A stretch of 64,000 bases of DNA from contig NZ_CP036426.1 of the NCBI RefSeq assembly GCF_007752535.1, forward strand, positions 1,054,001-1,118,000. Direction: 5' to 3'. This DNA comes from Tautonia plasticadhaerens (GTDB taxonomy: Bacteria; Planctomycetota; Planctomycetia; Isosphaerales; Isosphaeraceae). The notes below the pieces were generated by a model. The model saw only the letters and a program-made list of their open reading frames with translations, did not search any database and was not told the origin of the DNA. Within the stretch, counting starts at the first letter, position 1, and each line of letters begins with the position of its first letter. The translations under genes were made by a program, and so were the position numbers. Positions 54,824 through 63,592 of the stretch are shown here, piece after piece.

Positions 54824-56437
54824 ATGCATACCGGCAGCACGATCGAGCCGTCCGCTCCGAGTCTCGAGCCCGGGCCGGTCTCGGCAGAGCGGGAGGAGCT
54901 GTCGAGGCGTCGGGCCAGGGCGTTGAGCCTGGAGTTCACGGCGCCGGTGGGCCTGCTGGAGACGGACCGCGACGGCGAGGCCCGGTGGGCGGCCCGGGTC
55001 GGGGACGAGTCGATCCGTTGGCCGAGGCCGGAGCGGGCCGACCGGGTGGCGGGCGAGGGGGGGGGCGACCCGGGGGGGGCGGCCCTCTGGTACGCCGGCC
55101 CTCCGGAGGAGCACCTCTGGCTGATCCTTCGGATGCCGCCCCAGGGGGGGCGGCCGGGGGTGGCGTCGACGACCGCGTGGGTCGGGTTCGCGGCCCCGGG
55201 CGTCAAGTCGAGGCCCCCGGGGCGGGCGTGGGGGCCGTCGGTGCCCCCGCAGGCGCTCCTGGCCTGGGGACGCGAGGTGGTCGGCCGGCTCGCCGGGGAC
55301 GCCGGGTCTCCGGGCCCGGGGGGCGACCGCAGTCGGGTCCGGCTGCCGGACCGGCTGACCCGGGAGATGCACGTCTCCGACCCGCCGGGCCGGTTCCAGA
55401 GGCTGGCGGTGCAGTCGCTCCGGGACGCGATGGCGGTGGCGGCGGTGGCGTGGGTGCCCAGGAGCCGTCGGGACCCGGTGGTGATGGTCGGCGCGATCGA
55501 GGGGCTCGGGCCCGAGGCGGTCCGACTGCTGCTGCCGGACCGGATGGAGGCGGACGCCGGGGGCTGGGACGATCGACCCTTCCAGGGGGTCGTCGGGGTA
55601 GAGCACGCGCTGGCGGTCTCCAGCGACACCGAGGGGGCCCCCGGCTGGCTCGTGGCGATCAACCCGATGGACGGCCGACCCTTCGGCCGGGACGAGGCGG
55701 ACCTGCTCCGGCCGGTCGCCAGCCTGATCTCGGCCCAGCGGAGCAACGCCCGGCACTACGCCGAGCTGAAGGAGCTGCTCTTCGGCGTGATCCGGTCGCT
55801 GACGGCGGCGATCGACGCCAAGGACCCCTACACGCTCGGCCACTCCGAGCGGGTGGGGAGGATCGCCGTGGAGCTGGGGGAGGAACTCGGCGTCTCGGCC
55901 AACGAGCGGGGGGACCTGTACCTCTGCGGCCTGCTGCACGACGTGGGGAAGATCGGCGTCTCCGACGCGGTGCTCCAGAAGCCGGGCCCGCTGACGGGCG
56001 AGGAATTCGACGAGATCCGGCAGCACGTGAGGATCGGCGTCCAGATCCTCTCCGACCTGAAGAAGCTCAACCACCTGCTGCCGGGAGTGGCCCACCACCA
56101 CGAGAACTTCGACGGCTCCGGCTACCCCGACGGCCTGGCCGGCGAGGCGATCCCGAGGATCGCCCGGATCCTGGCCGTTGCCGACGCCTTCGACGCCATG
56201 TCCAGCACCCGTCCCTACCGCCGTCGCCTCGCCGCCGAGCAGATCGACCGGATCTTCCGGGACGGCTCGGGCGTGCAGTGGGACCCGGCCGTCGTTGACG
56301 CCCTGTTCGCCTGCCGGCCCCGGGTCGAGCGGATCCGGCAGAAGGGGCTGGGGGACAGCGTGATGCAGGTGGTCGACGACACCGTCGGCCGGGCCCACTG
56401 CGCCTCGATCTCCCGGGCCCCGGCCGTCGCCGGCTGA
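54824..56437 (+). CDS. HD-GYP domain protein with GAF-like sensor
   Basis: 537 residues. The first about 320 hold a GAF-like sensory part (WLVAINPMDGRPFGRDEADL, LLRPVASLISAQRSNARHYAEL). The HD-GYP domain follows at about 325-500: DAKDPYTLGHSERVGRIA, LLHDVGKIGV with the HD pair near 369, HHENFDGSGYPDGL near 425 (the GYP signature) and VADAFDAMSSTRPYR. It should hydrolyse cyclic di-GMP or a related dinucleotide. The Pro/Gly-rich N part has no domain. GGGAGGA is upstream of the ATG. The gene is divergent from the kinase, sharing a palindrome-rich region, so the two may be co-regulated. Confidence 0.93.
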   Translation: MHTGSTIEPSAPSLEPGPVSAEREELSRRRARALSLEFTAPVGLLETDRDGEARWAARVGDESIRWPRPERADRVAGEGGGDPGGAALWYAGPPEEHLWLILRMPPQGGRPGVASTTAWVGFAAPGVKSRPPGRAWGPSVPPQALLAWGREVVGRLAGDAGSPGPGGDRSRVRLPDRLTREMHVSDPPGRFQRLAVQSLRDAMAVAAVAWVPRSRRDPVVMVGAIEGLGPEAVRLLLPDRMEADAGGWDDRPFQGVVGVEHALAVSSDTEGAPGWLVAINPMDGRPFGRDEADLLRPVASLISAQRSNARHYAELKELLFGVIRSLTAAIDAKDPYTLGHSERVGRIAVELGEELGVSANERGDLYLCGLLHDVGKIGVSDAVLQKPGPLTGEEFDEIRQHVRIGVQILSDLKKLNHLLPGVAHHHENFDGSGYPDGLAGEAIPRIARILAVADAFDAMSSTRPYRRRLAAEQIDRIFRDGSGVQWDPAVVDALFACRPRVERIRQKGLGDSVMQVVDDTVGRAHCASISRAPAVAG

Positions 56438-56447
56438 CCCGGGTCAG
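56434..56447. repeat. 14-bp palindrome holding the stops of both convergent genes
   Basis: CTGACCCGGGTCAG is a perfect palindrome. The TGA of the HD-GYP gene (56435-56437) and the TGA of the convergent gene (56446-56444) sit at mirror positions in it. Confidence 0.9.
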
Positions 56448-57679
56448 GGCGCCTCGGGGGCGGGGGGCAGGCCCTTGAGCTTCAGGCGGAGCCGATCGGC
56501 GAGCTCCTCCAGGGCGTCCCGGCGGAATCGGGCCTCGACCTCGGGGCTCCGGTCGGTGGCCAGGGCGAGTCGGCTGCCCTCCATCGCGGCGAGGCCGGGC
56601 AGCGGGACCCGGGTCCGGGCCTCGACGTGCTCGGCCCAGGCGTCCGAGCCGAGGCGGTCGAGCGCCAGGTCGACGGCGAAGCAGGTCGTGCGGTTGGGGG
56701 AGTGCTGGTAGCGGGCCCCCTCCCGCTCGACGATCGTCGCCCCGAGCCGGAAGGGGGGAGTGCCCGCCAGCCCGGCGATCGTCGAGTCGTCCGGGAGCAG
56801 CAGGTAGCCCCTGTCGGCCAGCCCCCGGGCCAGGATCGCGGCCACCTCGCCCTCGATCGGGCCGCCCGACGGGGCCGAGGGGGCCACTCGGACGACGATC
56901 GGGCCGACCCGGGCCCCCTTGAGTTCGATCAACGCGGCGGCGAACGACCGGACGCGGTCCCGGGCGCCCTCGGCCACGCCCCTCGGCAGGCGGTCGAGCC
57001 CGTCGTCGACCCGGCCGGCCTCGGCCAGCGCCTCGGCCGACCGGCCGGAGGCCCGCGCCCGGTCGGCCTGCTCGAGGCGGCAGTCGGCCCATCGATCGGC
57101 GGCCGAGGTCAACGCCCGGGAGGCCGGGCCGGCGAGGTCGGCCAGCGCGGGGTCGGCCATGACGCGATCGAACAGCGCCTTCGCCTCGTCGAGGGCCAGG
57201 TCGGGGGGGAGCCCGGGGAGCGTCGCCAGCCGGGATTCCGCGGCGAGCCTGGCCTGCTCGTCCCGGCGCACGACCAGGGCCGAGCGGCCCCCGGGGGGCT
57301 CCAGGCCGTGCCGGAGGGCGATCGAACTCGCCCGCTCCAGCAGGAGCAAGGCGGAGGCCGGGTCTCCCCCCCGTTCGGCCTCCCCGGCCTCGGCCAGGGC
57401 CCCGGCGAGCTCGGCCCGCCGCGCGGACCGGATGGAGGACTCCCACCATTGCCAGGCGACCAGCGGCCCGGCGACGACGGCCAGGACGGTCGCGGCCAGG
57501 GGCAGCCAGGCCCTCCATCGGGGGAGTCTCCGACGCCGCATGCCGAATCGCCGGGGGAAGAACGGGACCTCGGCCAGCGTGCCGCAATGGCCGCACCGGA
57601 CCCGGCGGCCGGGAGAGGTCCGGCCCAGGTCGATCCTCCGGCCGCATTCCGGGCACCCGAATGCCAGCGAACTTCCCAT
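56444..57679 (-). CDS. Membrane protein with N-terminal zinc ribbon
   Basis: 411 residues. CPECGRRIDLGRTSPGRRVRC, then GHCG, gives four cysteines of a zinc ribbon (about 9-33). A TM helix lies at about 57-78 (WLPLAATVLAVVAGPLVAWQW). The rest is outside or periplasmic: Ala/Glu-rich helical segments (ELAGALAEAGEAERGGDPAS) and a beta-rich C part (ARVGPIVVRVAPSAPSGGPIEG, FRLGATIVEREGARYQHS). Zinc-ribbon-TM proteins of this form are numerous in planctomycetes and unassigned. The end falls in a palindrome shared with the HD-GYP gene. Confidence 0.78.
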   Translation of the reverse strand: MGSSLAFGCPECGRRIDLGRTSPGRRVRCGHCGTLAEVPFFPRRFGMRRRRLPRWRAWLPLAATVLAVVAGPLVAWQWWESSIRSARRAELAGALAEAGEAERGGDPASALLLLERASSIALRHGLEPPGGRSALVVRRDEQARLAAESRLATLPGLPPDLALDEAKALFDRVMADPALADLAGPASRALTSAADRWADCRLEQADRARASGRSAEALAEAGRVDDGLDRLPRGVAEGARDRVRSFAAALIELKGARVGPIVVRVAPSAPSGGPIEGEVAAILARGLADRGYLLLPDDSTIAGLAGTPPFRLGATIVEREGARYQHSPNRTTCFAVDLALDRLGSDAWAEHVEARTRVPLPGLAAMEGSRLALATDRSPEVEARFRRDALEELADRLRLKLKGLPPAPEAP

Positions 57680-58059
57680 CCGATCGACTCCCGCCCCATC
57701 CGGGCCCGGTTCGTTCGATCCCCGATCCGCAGCGCAGGCGGTCCCTCCTGGACGACCGAGATGTCGACGCCCCGACCGGACACCCCGTCCGCCTCCACGG
57801 GCGGCCCCGCCGACTCCGTCGTCGCAAGGGGCGGGGGGAACGGTCCGGGGAAGTGCGACATGGGTCAGACACGACCCAACGAGCCATCATACGATGGAAT
57901 GGCGACAACGGCCCGGTGCTCGTGCCCGGAAGTCGGCGAGGATTGCGGAATTGACCCGGCTGACGGCCTCGCGGGCCCGACCCCCGGAGGCCGGGCATCC
58001 GAAGATCGAGTCCGGCCTCCCGGGAGACCGGGGCGGGCCGCGTCCCGTCCCGTCGGGGC
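57680..58059. other. Intergenic region between minus-strand genes
   Basis: 380 bases without a gene. They contain a 9-bp stem (57986-57994 with 58012-58020) about 40 bases past the stop of the upstream gene, and a small dyad CCATC/GATGG near 57884. Confidence 0.4.
57986..58020 (-). terminator. Stem-loop after the 58060-58866 gene
   Basis: GGAGGCCGG (57986-57994) pairs with CCGGCCTCC (58012-58020). It follows the gene on the minus strand by 40 bases. No T-run is present, so confidence is low. Confidence 0.4.
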
Positions 58060-58866
58060 TCAGGACCCGGCAGCCTCGCCCTCTTCGGGGGGATCGTCGA
58101 CGATCCGGACGTGCAGGCGGAGGGCCTCGATCAGCCGGGAGAAGCTCTCGGCCGAGAGGGACTCGGGGGCCCGGACCCGGACGACCTTGCCGGAGTCGAC
58201 GCCCCAGAGGCGGAGGTCGAACCGGACGCCGTCGGGGGGATCCGGCGGGGACCGTCGGGCGGCCGGGGCGGTCGGGGGCTCCGGGGCCGGGGTCGGGGTC
58301 GGAGGGGGAGGGGCGGTGAGGGGCCCGGGGGCCCCTCCGGGCCGGAGGAAGCCGTCGTCGGCGAGCACGCCGGCGAACCTCGAGGTCTCGACGAAGCTCT
58401 CGGCGGCGATCAGCTTGGCCGAGGCGGTGATCTGGTAGCTGTGGTAGAGCAGGTTCGCCAGGCGCTCGGGATCGGGGACCCGGCGGTCGGCCAGCCGGAC
58501 GAGCAGGTCGGCGTAGAGCGGGGAGGCCTTCATCGCCTCCCGATGCAGCCGGGGGAGGTCCGCGGGGTCGACCGGGTGCAGGATGGACCGGGCCAGGGGC
58601 GTGATCCGGTAGGAGGAGCCCTCCAGCGCCACCAGGCCGAACTGCCGGGCGGCGCTGAGGCGGGAGGAGAAGGTGCGGGTCTTGATGCTCTCGAAGCCCA
58701 TCGAGGCGGCGATCGCCTCGGCCGAGGTCCCGTCGAGGCCGTGGTCGTCGATGAACCGGGCCAGCTCGATGGCCTCGGGCAGCGGGGCCCCGGGGTACCG
58801 GGCGCTGCGCTCGCGACGGCCCCGGGCGGGGACGTCGTCGGGTTCGGTCGGGTTGCTGTCGCTCAC
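58060..58866 (-). CDS. Unknown protein with winged-helix-like N part
   Basis: 268 residues from a GTG overlapping the stop of the GT2 gene (GTGA). About 25-160 is helical with a wHTH flavour: IELARFIDDHGLDGTSAEAI, MGFESIKTRTFSSRLSAARQ, FGLVALEGSSYRITPLARSI. The end of this part (LLYHSYQITASAKLIAAESF) is also helical. A Pro-rich linker (about 185-215) leads to a short C-terminal strand-helix domain (RFDLRLWGVDSGKVVRVRAP). It resembles DUF5343-type proteins. Coupling with a GT2 enzyme suggests a role in the same envelope pathway or its control; unproven. Confidence 0.7.
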   Translation of the reverse strand: MSDSNPTEPDDVPARGRRERSARYPGAPLPEAIELARFIDDHGLDGTSAEAIAASMGFESIKTRTFSSRLSAARQFGLVALEGSSYRITPLARSILHPVDPADLPRLHREAMKASPLYADLLVRLADRRVPDPERLANLLYHSYQITASAKLIAAESFVETSRFAGVLADDGFLRPGGAPGPLTAPPPPTPTPAPEPPTAPAARRSPPDPPDGVRFDLRLWGVDSGKVVRVRAPESLSAESFSRLIEALRLHVRIVDDPPEEGEAAGS

Positions 58867-59741
58867 GGGGCCCCCCCGATCGCCTCTCGACGGGCGAGCG
58901 TCACCGCCGCCGAGAGCACCGCGGCGAGGAAGAAGAGGACGGCGGCGATCCAGGGCGCGTCGCTCCCCGACGCCACCCCCGCGACCGCCAGGCCCGCCGA
59001 GAGCAGCAGCAACAGCCGCCAGGGGCGGAGCCGGACGCCCAGGCGGAGGATCATCTCCAGGATCCGGCAGCCGTCCCGGAGGGCCCGGAGCTTGCTCGAC
59101 GAGCCGGGGATCCGGGGCCGGTACGGCACCGGCGCCTCGACGACGCGGAGCCCCCGACCGATGGCCTCGCCGGCCAGTTCGGTCTCGATCTCGAAGCCGG
59201 AGGAACTCAGCCGCATCGCCCGCATCGCCGATCGGCCGAAGACGCGGTAGCCGGAGAGCAGGTCGGAGGTCCCCGGGCCGACGAGGACGCGGAACGCCAG
59301 GCCGATGAACGCGTTGCCCACCCCCCGGATCGGCGACATGGCCTTCGAGCCCGGCCCGCCCTCGGGGCGACGGACGCCGACGGCCAGGTCGGCCCGGCCT
59401 TCGAGCACCGGGGAGAGCAGCGGGCCGACGGCCGAGGCGGGATAGGTCCCGTCCCCGTCGATCATGACCACGGCGTCCCGGTCGGCCAGCTCGGCGAACA
59501 TCCGGCGGACGACGTGCCCCTTGCCCTGCTCGGGGACGGGCACGACCCGGGCCCCCCGGCCGGAGGCGATGGGGCCGCTGCCGTCGGTGGAGTTGTTGTC
59601 GAAGACGACGACCTCGGCCCCCGGCAGGCCCCCCCGCCACTCGTCGACCACGGCGCCGATGGCGGCCGCCTCGTTGAAGCAGGGGATGGCGACGGCCACG
59701 GCCGGGCCCGGGGTTGGGGCGGGATCGCTCAGGTCTTCCAT
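58863..59741 (-). CDS. GT2 glycosyltransferase with C-terminal TM helices
   Basis: 292 residues. GT2 marks: VAIPCFNEAAAIGAVVDEW (start of the Rossmann-like part), VVFDNNSTDGSG, VVMIDGDGTYPASAV (the DxD-type motif) and LLSGYRVFGRSAMRAM. Two C-terminal TM helices (WRLLLLLSAGLAVAGVASG, WIAAVLFFLAAVLSAAVTLA) anchor it. Such enzymes make polyprenyl-phosphate sugars (DPM1-like). This is a possible donor source for GT39/83-type transferases such as the one at 4005-5885, an inference. The ATG at 59741 is where homology begins. The gene downstream overlaps. Confidence 0.9.
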   Translation of the reverse strand: MEDLSDPAPTPGPAVAVAIPCFNEAAAIGAVVDEWRGGLPGAEVVVFDNNSTDGSGPIASGRGARVVPVPEQGKGHVVRRMFAELADRDAVVMIDGDGTYPASAVGPLLSPVLEGRADLAVGVRRPEGGPGSKAMSPIRGVGNAFIGLAFRVLVGPGTSDLLSGYRVFGRSAMRAMRLSSSGFEIETELAGEAIGRGLRVVEAPVPYRPRIPGSSSKLRALRDGCRILEMILRLGVRLRPWRLLLLLSAGLAVAGVASGSDAPWIAAVLFFLAAVLSAAVTLARREAIGGAP

Positions 59742-60006
59742 CGGGCTCGCCGGGCGTTCGGGCTGCGCCCCTCGACCGGGAGACGCGACCCCGCCATTGT
59801 CCCGACAACCGGCCGTCGAGGCAACGAGGGCCCGCCCCCGAGTCGGGCCGACGGGGGAGTCAACCGGGCCGGGCCGCCTCGGGGGAGTCGGCTCCGCTTG
59901 CCGGATCGGCCGGGATCTGCTACGAAGCCGGCCCGGACATGCCCGGAGATGCCCGGATCCACCCGGGTGGCCGGGCATCGGCCGGGGGACGCGGGGGGTC
60001 GTACTC

Positions 60007-60834
60007 GTGGAAGGCGATCGGGACGACGTGCGGTTCTCCGGCGACCTGACCGACCCCTGGGTCCGGGCCCTGCTCTCGGCGATGCCGGTCGGGACCGAGA
60101 TCCTCGACGGGCCCGAGCTGCCGGGAGTCCGGCCGGGGGGCGACCGCCCCGGCGTGGTGGTGCTGCACCGGCCGAACCTGGGGGCGGCCGAGGCCGACCG
60201 GCTCCGGGCCTGGCGGGCCGGCGGGAACGGGCCGAGGGTGGTGCTGGTCGCCGGCCGACACGTGAGGTATCACCACCTGATGGCGTGGTCGGGGCTGGTC
60301 GACGCCGTGCTGCCCGAGGCGACCGCCCGCGAGACGATCGCCCGGCACCTCCGGCCCGACGCCCCCCGACGGCGAGACGGGGGGGGGGGGCAGGTGGCGA
60401 TCGCCAGCGGTCAGGACGAGCTGGCCCGGATGCTGGGGGAGGTGCTCGACTCGGCCGGGTACGCCACGGCCCGACGCCGAGACGACCCGGTCTCGGGGGA
60501 CGAGCCCTGGGTGGTCTGGGACGTGCCCGTCCTGGAGCCGGGGTGGTCCGACCGGCTCGCCGGGGCCGCCCAGCGCCGGGGGGTGGTCGCGCTGCTGGGC
60601 ATGGCCGATCGGGAGCTGGTCGCCGAGGCCAGGCGATGCGGCGCCGTCGCCTGCCTGGACCTGCCCTGCGACCCCGACGACCTCGTCTTCGTGCTCGACC
60701 GCCTCACCTCCCGGGCCCGGGACGCCGGGCCTTCCCGGTCGAGGAGCAGGCCTCACGGGCCCCAGGGACACCGTCCCCGGTCGCTGCCGGGAGGGGCCCG
60801 GACGGGGACCCGGCGGACGGATGCCGGGCGATGA
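60007..60834 (+). CDS. Protein of two degenerate receiver-like domains
   Basis: 275 residues from a GTG at 60007. Two Rossmann-type halves are seen: about 10-120 (GVVVLHRPNLGAAEADRLRA, VVLVAGRHVRYHHLMAW) and about 128-245 (VAIASGQDELARMLGEVLDS, WVVWDVPVLEPGWSDRL, VVALLGMADRELVAEARRCG). The second has the receiver topology with Asp in VVWDVP but no phosphate-contact Thr/Ser or Lys-Pro at the expected strand ends (CLDLPCDP in place of the KP turn). The C-terminus is Arg/Ser-rich. The frame is open upstream and the start is uncertain. A pseudo-response regulator is likely. Confidence 0.6.
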   Translation: MEGDRDDVRFSGDLTDPWVRALLSAMPVGTEILDGPELPGVRPGGDRPGVVVLHRPNLGAAEADRLRAWRAGGNGPRVVLVAGRHVRYHHLMAWSGLVDAVLPEATARETIARHLRPDAPRRRDGGGGQVAIASGQDELARMLGEVLDSAGYATARRRDDPVSGDEPWVVWDVPVLEPGWSDRLAGAAQRRGVVALLGMADRELVAEARRCGAVACLDLPCDPDDLVFVLDRLTSRARDAGPSRSRSRPHGPQGHRPRSLPGGARTGTRRTDAGR

Positions 60835-61008
60835 GGGGAGGCAAATGGCCGGGGCCGGGACCGGCCTCCGCAGAGGCATGGGGTGGCGGGGGGGAGGTGA
60901 GTCCGGTAGGCTCGGCGGGGCGATCGGCGGCGTGACCCGGGGCGGAGGCGTGGTCGACCGATCGTCCCGGCCCGACCCCCGAGATCCGCCGCGCGGAGGC
61001 CTCGCCCG

Positions 61009-62340
61009 ATGACCCCGTCCTTCTCCAGACGAACCCTGATTGGGGCCTCGACGGCCCTGGGAATGATCGCCCGGCCCGGCCGGGTCCGGGGCTCGACCCC
61101 GAATGCGAAGCCGGCGGTGCTCGGCGGCGAGCCGGTCCGGAAGAAGGCGTTCCCGGGCTGGCCGATCGTCGGCGACGAGGACGTGTCGGCGCTGGTCGAC
61201 GTGCTGAGGTCGGGGGCCTGGTACCGGGGCAGCGGCGACCGCGTCCGGCGGTTCGAGGCCGAGTGGGCCGACCGGCTGGGGGTGTCGCACTGCGTGGCGA
61301 CCGCCAACGGGACGAGCGCCCTCATCACGGCGATGAACGCCCTGGAGGTGGGGCCGGGGGACGAGGTGATCGTCCCGCCGTATACCTTCGTGGCGACGGT
61401 CAACGCGGTCCTCATCCAGCACGCCCTGCCGGTCTTCGTGGACGTGGACCCGGAGACCTCCCAGATCGACGCCTCGAAGATCGCGGGGGCGATCACCGAC
61501 CGGACCCGGGCGATCGTGCCGGTTCACATCGGCGGCAACCCGGCCGACCTGGACGCCGTGATGGCGGTCGCCCGGGATCGCGGGATCCCGGTGGTGGAGG
61601 ACGCCTGCCAGGCCCACCTGGCCGAGTGGCGGGGGAAGAAGGTGGGGACGATCGGCGACCTCGGCTGCTTCTCCTTCCAGAACAGCAAGAACCTGACCTC
61701 GGGCGAGGGGGGCGCGGTGCTGACCGACGACGCCCGCCTGCACGCCGAGTGCCTGAGCTTCCAGAACAACGGCCGTTCCGAAGGGGACATGCCCGGCACC
61801 TTCGGCCGCAACGGGGCGAACCTGAGGCTGACGGAGTTCCAGGGGGCCTTGCTCTCGACCCAGCTGACGAGGCTGGAGTCGCAGGCCCGCACCCGGGAGC
61901 AGAACGCGGCGTCCCTGTCGGCACTCCTCGACGAGATCCCCGGCGTCACCCCGGCCCGGATGCACGAGGGGACGACCCGGAACGCATATCACCTCTACAT
62001 GTTCCGCTACGACCCGGCGGAGTTCGCCGGGCTGCCGCGCTCCGGGTTCCTGAAGGCGATGGCGGCGGAAGGGATCCCCGCCTCGGGCGGCTACTCGCCG
62101 CTGTACCGGGAGCCGTTCCTGAGGCGGACGCTCGAATCGAGGGCCTTCCGGGCCTCCTTCCCGTCCAGCACGCTGGCGGAATACGAGGAGCGCCTCGACC
62201 TGCCGGGCAACGAGCGGCTCTGCGAGGAGGCGGTCTGGCTCACCCAGTCGATGCTGCTCGGCACCCGGCAGGACATGGAGCAGGTCGCCGAGGCGATCCG
62301 CAAGATCCGGGCGCATGCATCGGAGATCGCCAAGGCCTGA
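61009..62340 (+). CDS. Tat-exported DegT/DnrJ/EryC1/StrS-family aminotransferase
   Basis: 443 residues. [20 protein letters not shown] (about 6-25) is a Tat-type signal. The rest is a complete DegT sugar aminotransferase: [63 protein letters not shown] with the Asp, [15 protein letters not shown] with the PLP lysine, and a C-terminal domain ([12 protein letters not shown]). The family normally acts in the cytosol on nucleotide sugars; an exported member, as this N-terminus suggests, is unusual. GGAGG stands 8 bases before the ATG. Convergent with another Tat protein. Confidence 0.9.
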   Translation: MTPSFSRRTLIGASTALGMIARPGRVRGSTPNAKPAVLGGEPVRKKAFPGWPIVGDEDVSALVDVLRSGAWYRGSGDRVRRFEAEWADRLGVSHCVATANGTSALITAMNALEVGPGDEVIVPPYTFVATVNAVLIQHALPVFVDVDPETSQIDASKIAGAITDRTRAIVPVHIGGNPADLDAVMAVARDRGIPVVEDACQAHLAEWRGKKVGTIGDLGCFSFQNSKNLTSGEGGAVLTDDARLHAECLSFQNNGRSEGDMPGTFGRNGANLRLTEFQGALLSTQLTRLESQARTREQNAASLSALLDEIPGVTPARMHEGTTRNAYHLYMFRYDPAEFAGLPRSGFLKAMAAEGIPASGGYSPLYREPFLRRTLESRAFRASFPSSTLAEYEERLDLPGNERLCEEAVWLTQSMLLGTRQDMEQVAEAIRKIRAHASEIAKA

Positions 62341-62469
62341 GCCGGGAGGGCCCCCCTCGCCCGACGGCGACCCGGGGCGATCCGTTGCGGGGGACGACGA
62401 CGGGCCGCGTCCCGGGGGGGACGAGGCCCGGCTGGGGAGGTGGAGGCATCCTCGACGATCGCCGATCGG

Positions 62470-63459
62470 TCAGGCGGTCGGGGAGTACTGGGCGCCCCTG
62501 AGCGAGTCGAGCAGGGACTTGGCGGCCTTGATCCCGTCGGCCTCGGAGAGGCGGCTGCCCTCGTACTCGATGCCGACGAAGCCGTCGTAGCCGGCGTCGG
62601 TGACGATCTTCATGATGCGGGGGAAGTCGAGGTAGGCCTCGCCGCCGCCCTCCCCGAAGTCGTAGCACTTGGCCGAGACGCCCTTGGCGTAGGGCATCAG
62701 GCGGGCGATGGCGTCGTAGATGTCGATGGCGTAGACGTGCTCGTCGCGGGGCCCGTTGGTGGCGAAGTTGCCGAAGTCGGGCAGGGTGCCGAAGTTGTCC
62801 ATGCCCACCCCCTTGATCAGGGCGATCAGGGCGTCGGGGTCGCTGGAGGGGCCGCCGTGGTTCTCGCAGATGATGTTGATGCCCCGGGACTTGCCGTACT
62901 CGGCCAGGGCGGAGCAGCCGTCGGCGGCGGCGGCCACGTCGGTGGCGCTGTAGTTGTCGCCGGTGTTCACCCGGATCGAGTGGCAGCCGAGGGCCTCGGC
63001 GGCGTCGACCCACTTCTTGTGGTCCTCGACGGACTGGTTGCGCTTGGCGGTGTCGGCGTCGGAGAGGGATCCCTCGCCGTCGATCATGATGAGCAGGCAG
63101 GCGACGCCCTGGTCGGCGGCCGCCTTCTTCAGCTCGGCCAGGTAGGAGTCGTCCCGGGCCTTGTCCTTGAAGAACTGGTTGACGAACTCGACCCCCTCGA
63201 TGCCGAACTCCTCCCGGGCGTCCCGGGGGAAGCCGAGGTTGGCCTTGGCGGGGTCGCCGCTCTCGAAGTAGCGCTTGTGGAGCGACCACTCGGCCAGGGA
63301 GATCTTGTAGTCGCCGATCTTGCCCGCCGTCGGCGATCCGGAGACGTCCTGCGAGGCGAGCAGCAGGCCGGGCCGGAGGCCGAGGCCGAGGCCGAGGGCG
63401 GCGCCTCCGGCGAGGGTGCCTCGGAGGAGGTCGCGGCGGGAGAGGATGCGGTCGGTCAT
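62470..63459 (-). CDS. Tat-exported sugar-phosphate isomerase/epimerase-like TIM-barrel protein
   Basis: 329 residues. RILSRRDLLRGTLAGGAALG (4-23) is a Tat signal. The mature part is an AP-endonuclease-2-type TIM barrel: DYKISLAEWSLHKRYF, GVEFVNQFFKD, CLLIMIDGEGSLSDAD, IRVNTGDNYSATD, IICENHGGPSSDP (Glu), LPDFGNF and KCYDFGEGG (the metal-binding His/Asp/Glu set of the xylose-isomerase-like fold). Such exported isomerases are abundant in planctomycetes, probably in breakdown of complex sugars. Neighbour of a Tat-exported aminotransferase. Confidence 0.9.
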   Translation of the reverse strand: MTDRILSRRDLLRGTLAGGAALGLGLGLRPGLLLASQDVSGSPTAGKIGDYKISLAEWSLHKRYFESGDPAKANLGFPRDAREEFGIEGVEFVNQFFKDKARDDSYLAELKKAAADQGVACLLIMIDGEGSLSDADTAKRNQSVEDHKKWVDAAEALGCHSIRVNTGDNYSATDVAAAADGCSALAEYGKSRGINIICENHGGPSSDPDALIALIKGVGMDNFGTLPDFGNFATNGPRDEHVYAIDIYDAIARLMPYAKGVSAKCYDFGEGGGEAYLDFPRIMKIVTDAGYDGFVGIEYEGSRLSEADGIKAAKSLLDSLRGAQYSPTA

Positions 63460-63592
63460 CGGGGATGGCTCCGGATGGTTGGCGGTGAGGGCGCGATCGC
63501 CCTCAATGGGCCGAGTCTAGCGCCGGAGGGGGCGGCGGTCAATCGGCCGGGGAGGCCGCCAATCCGGGGGTGCCACCCCTCGTCTTCGCCGG

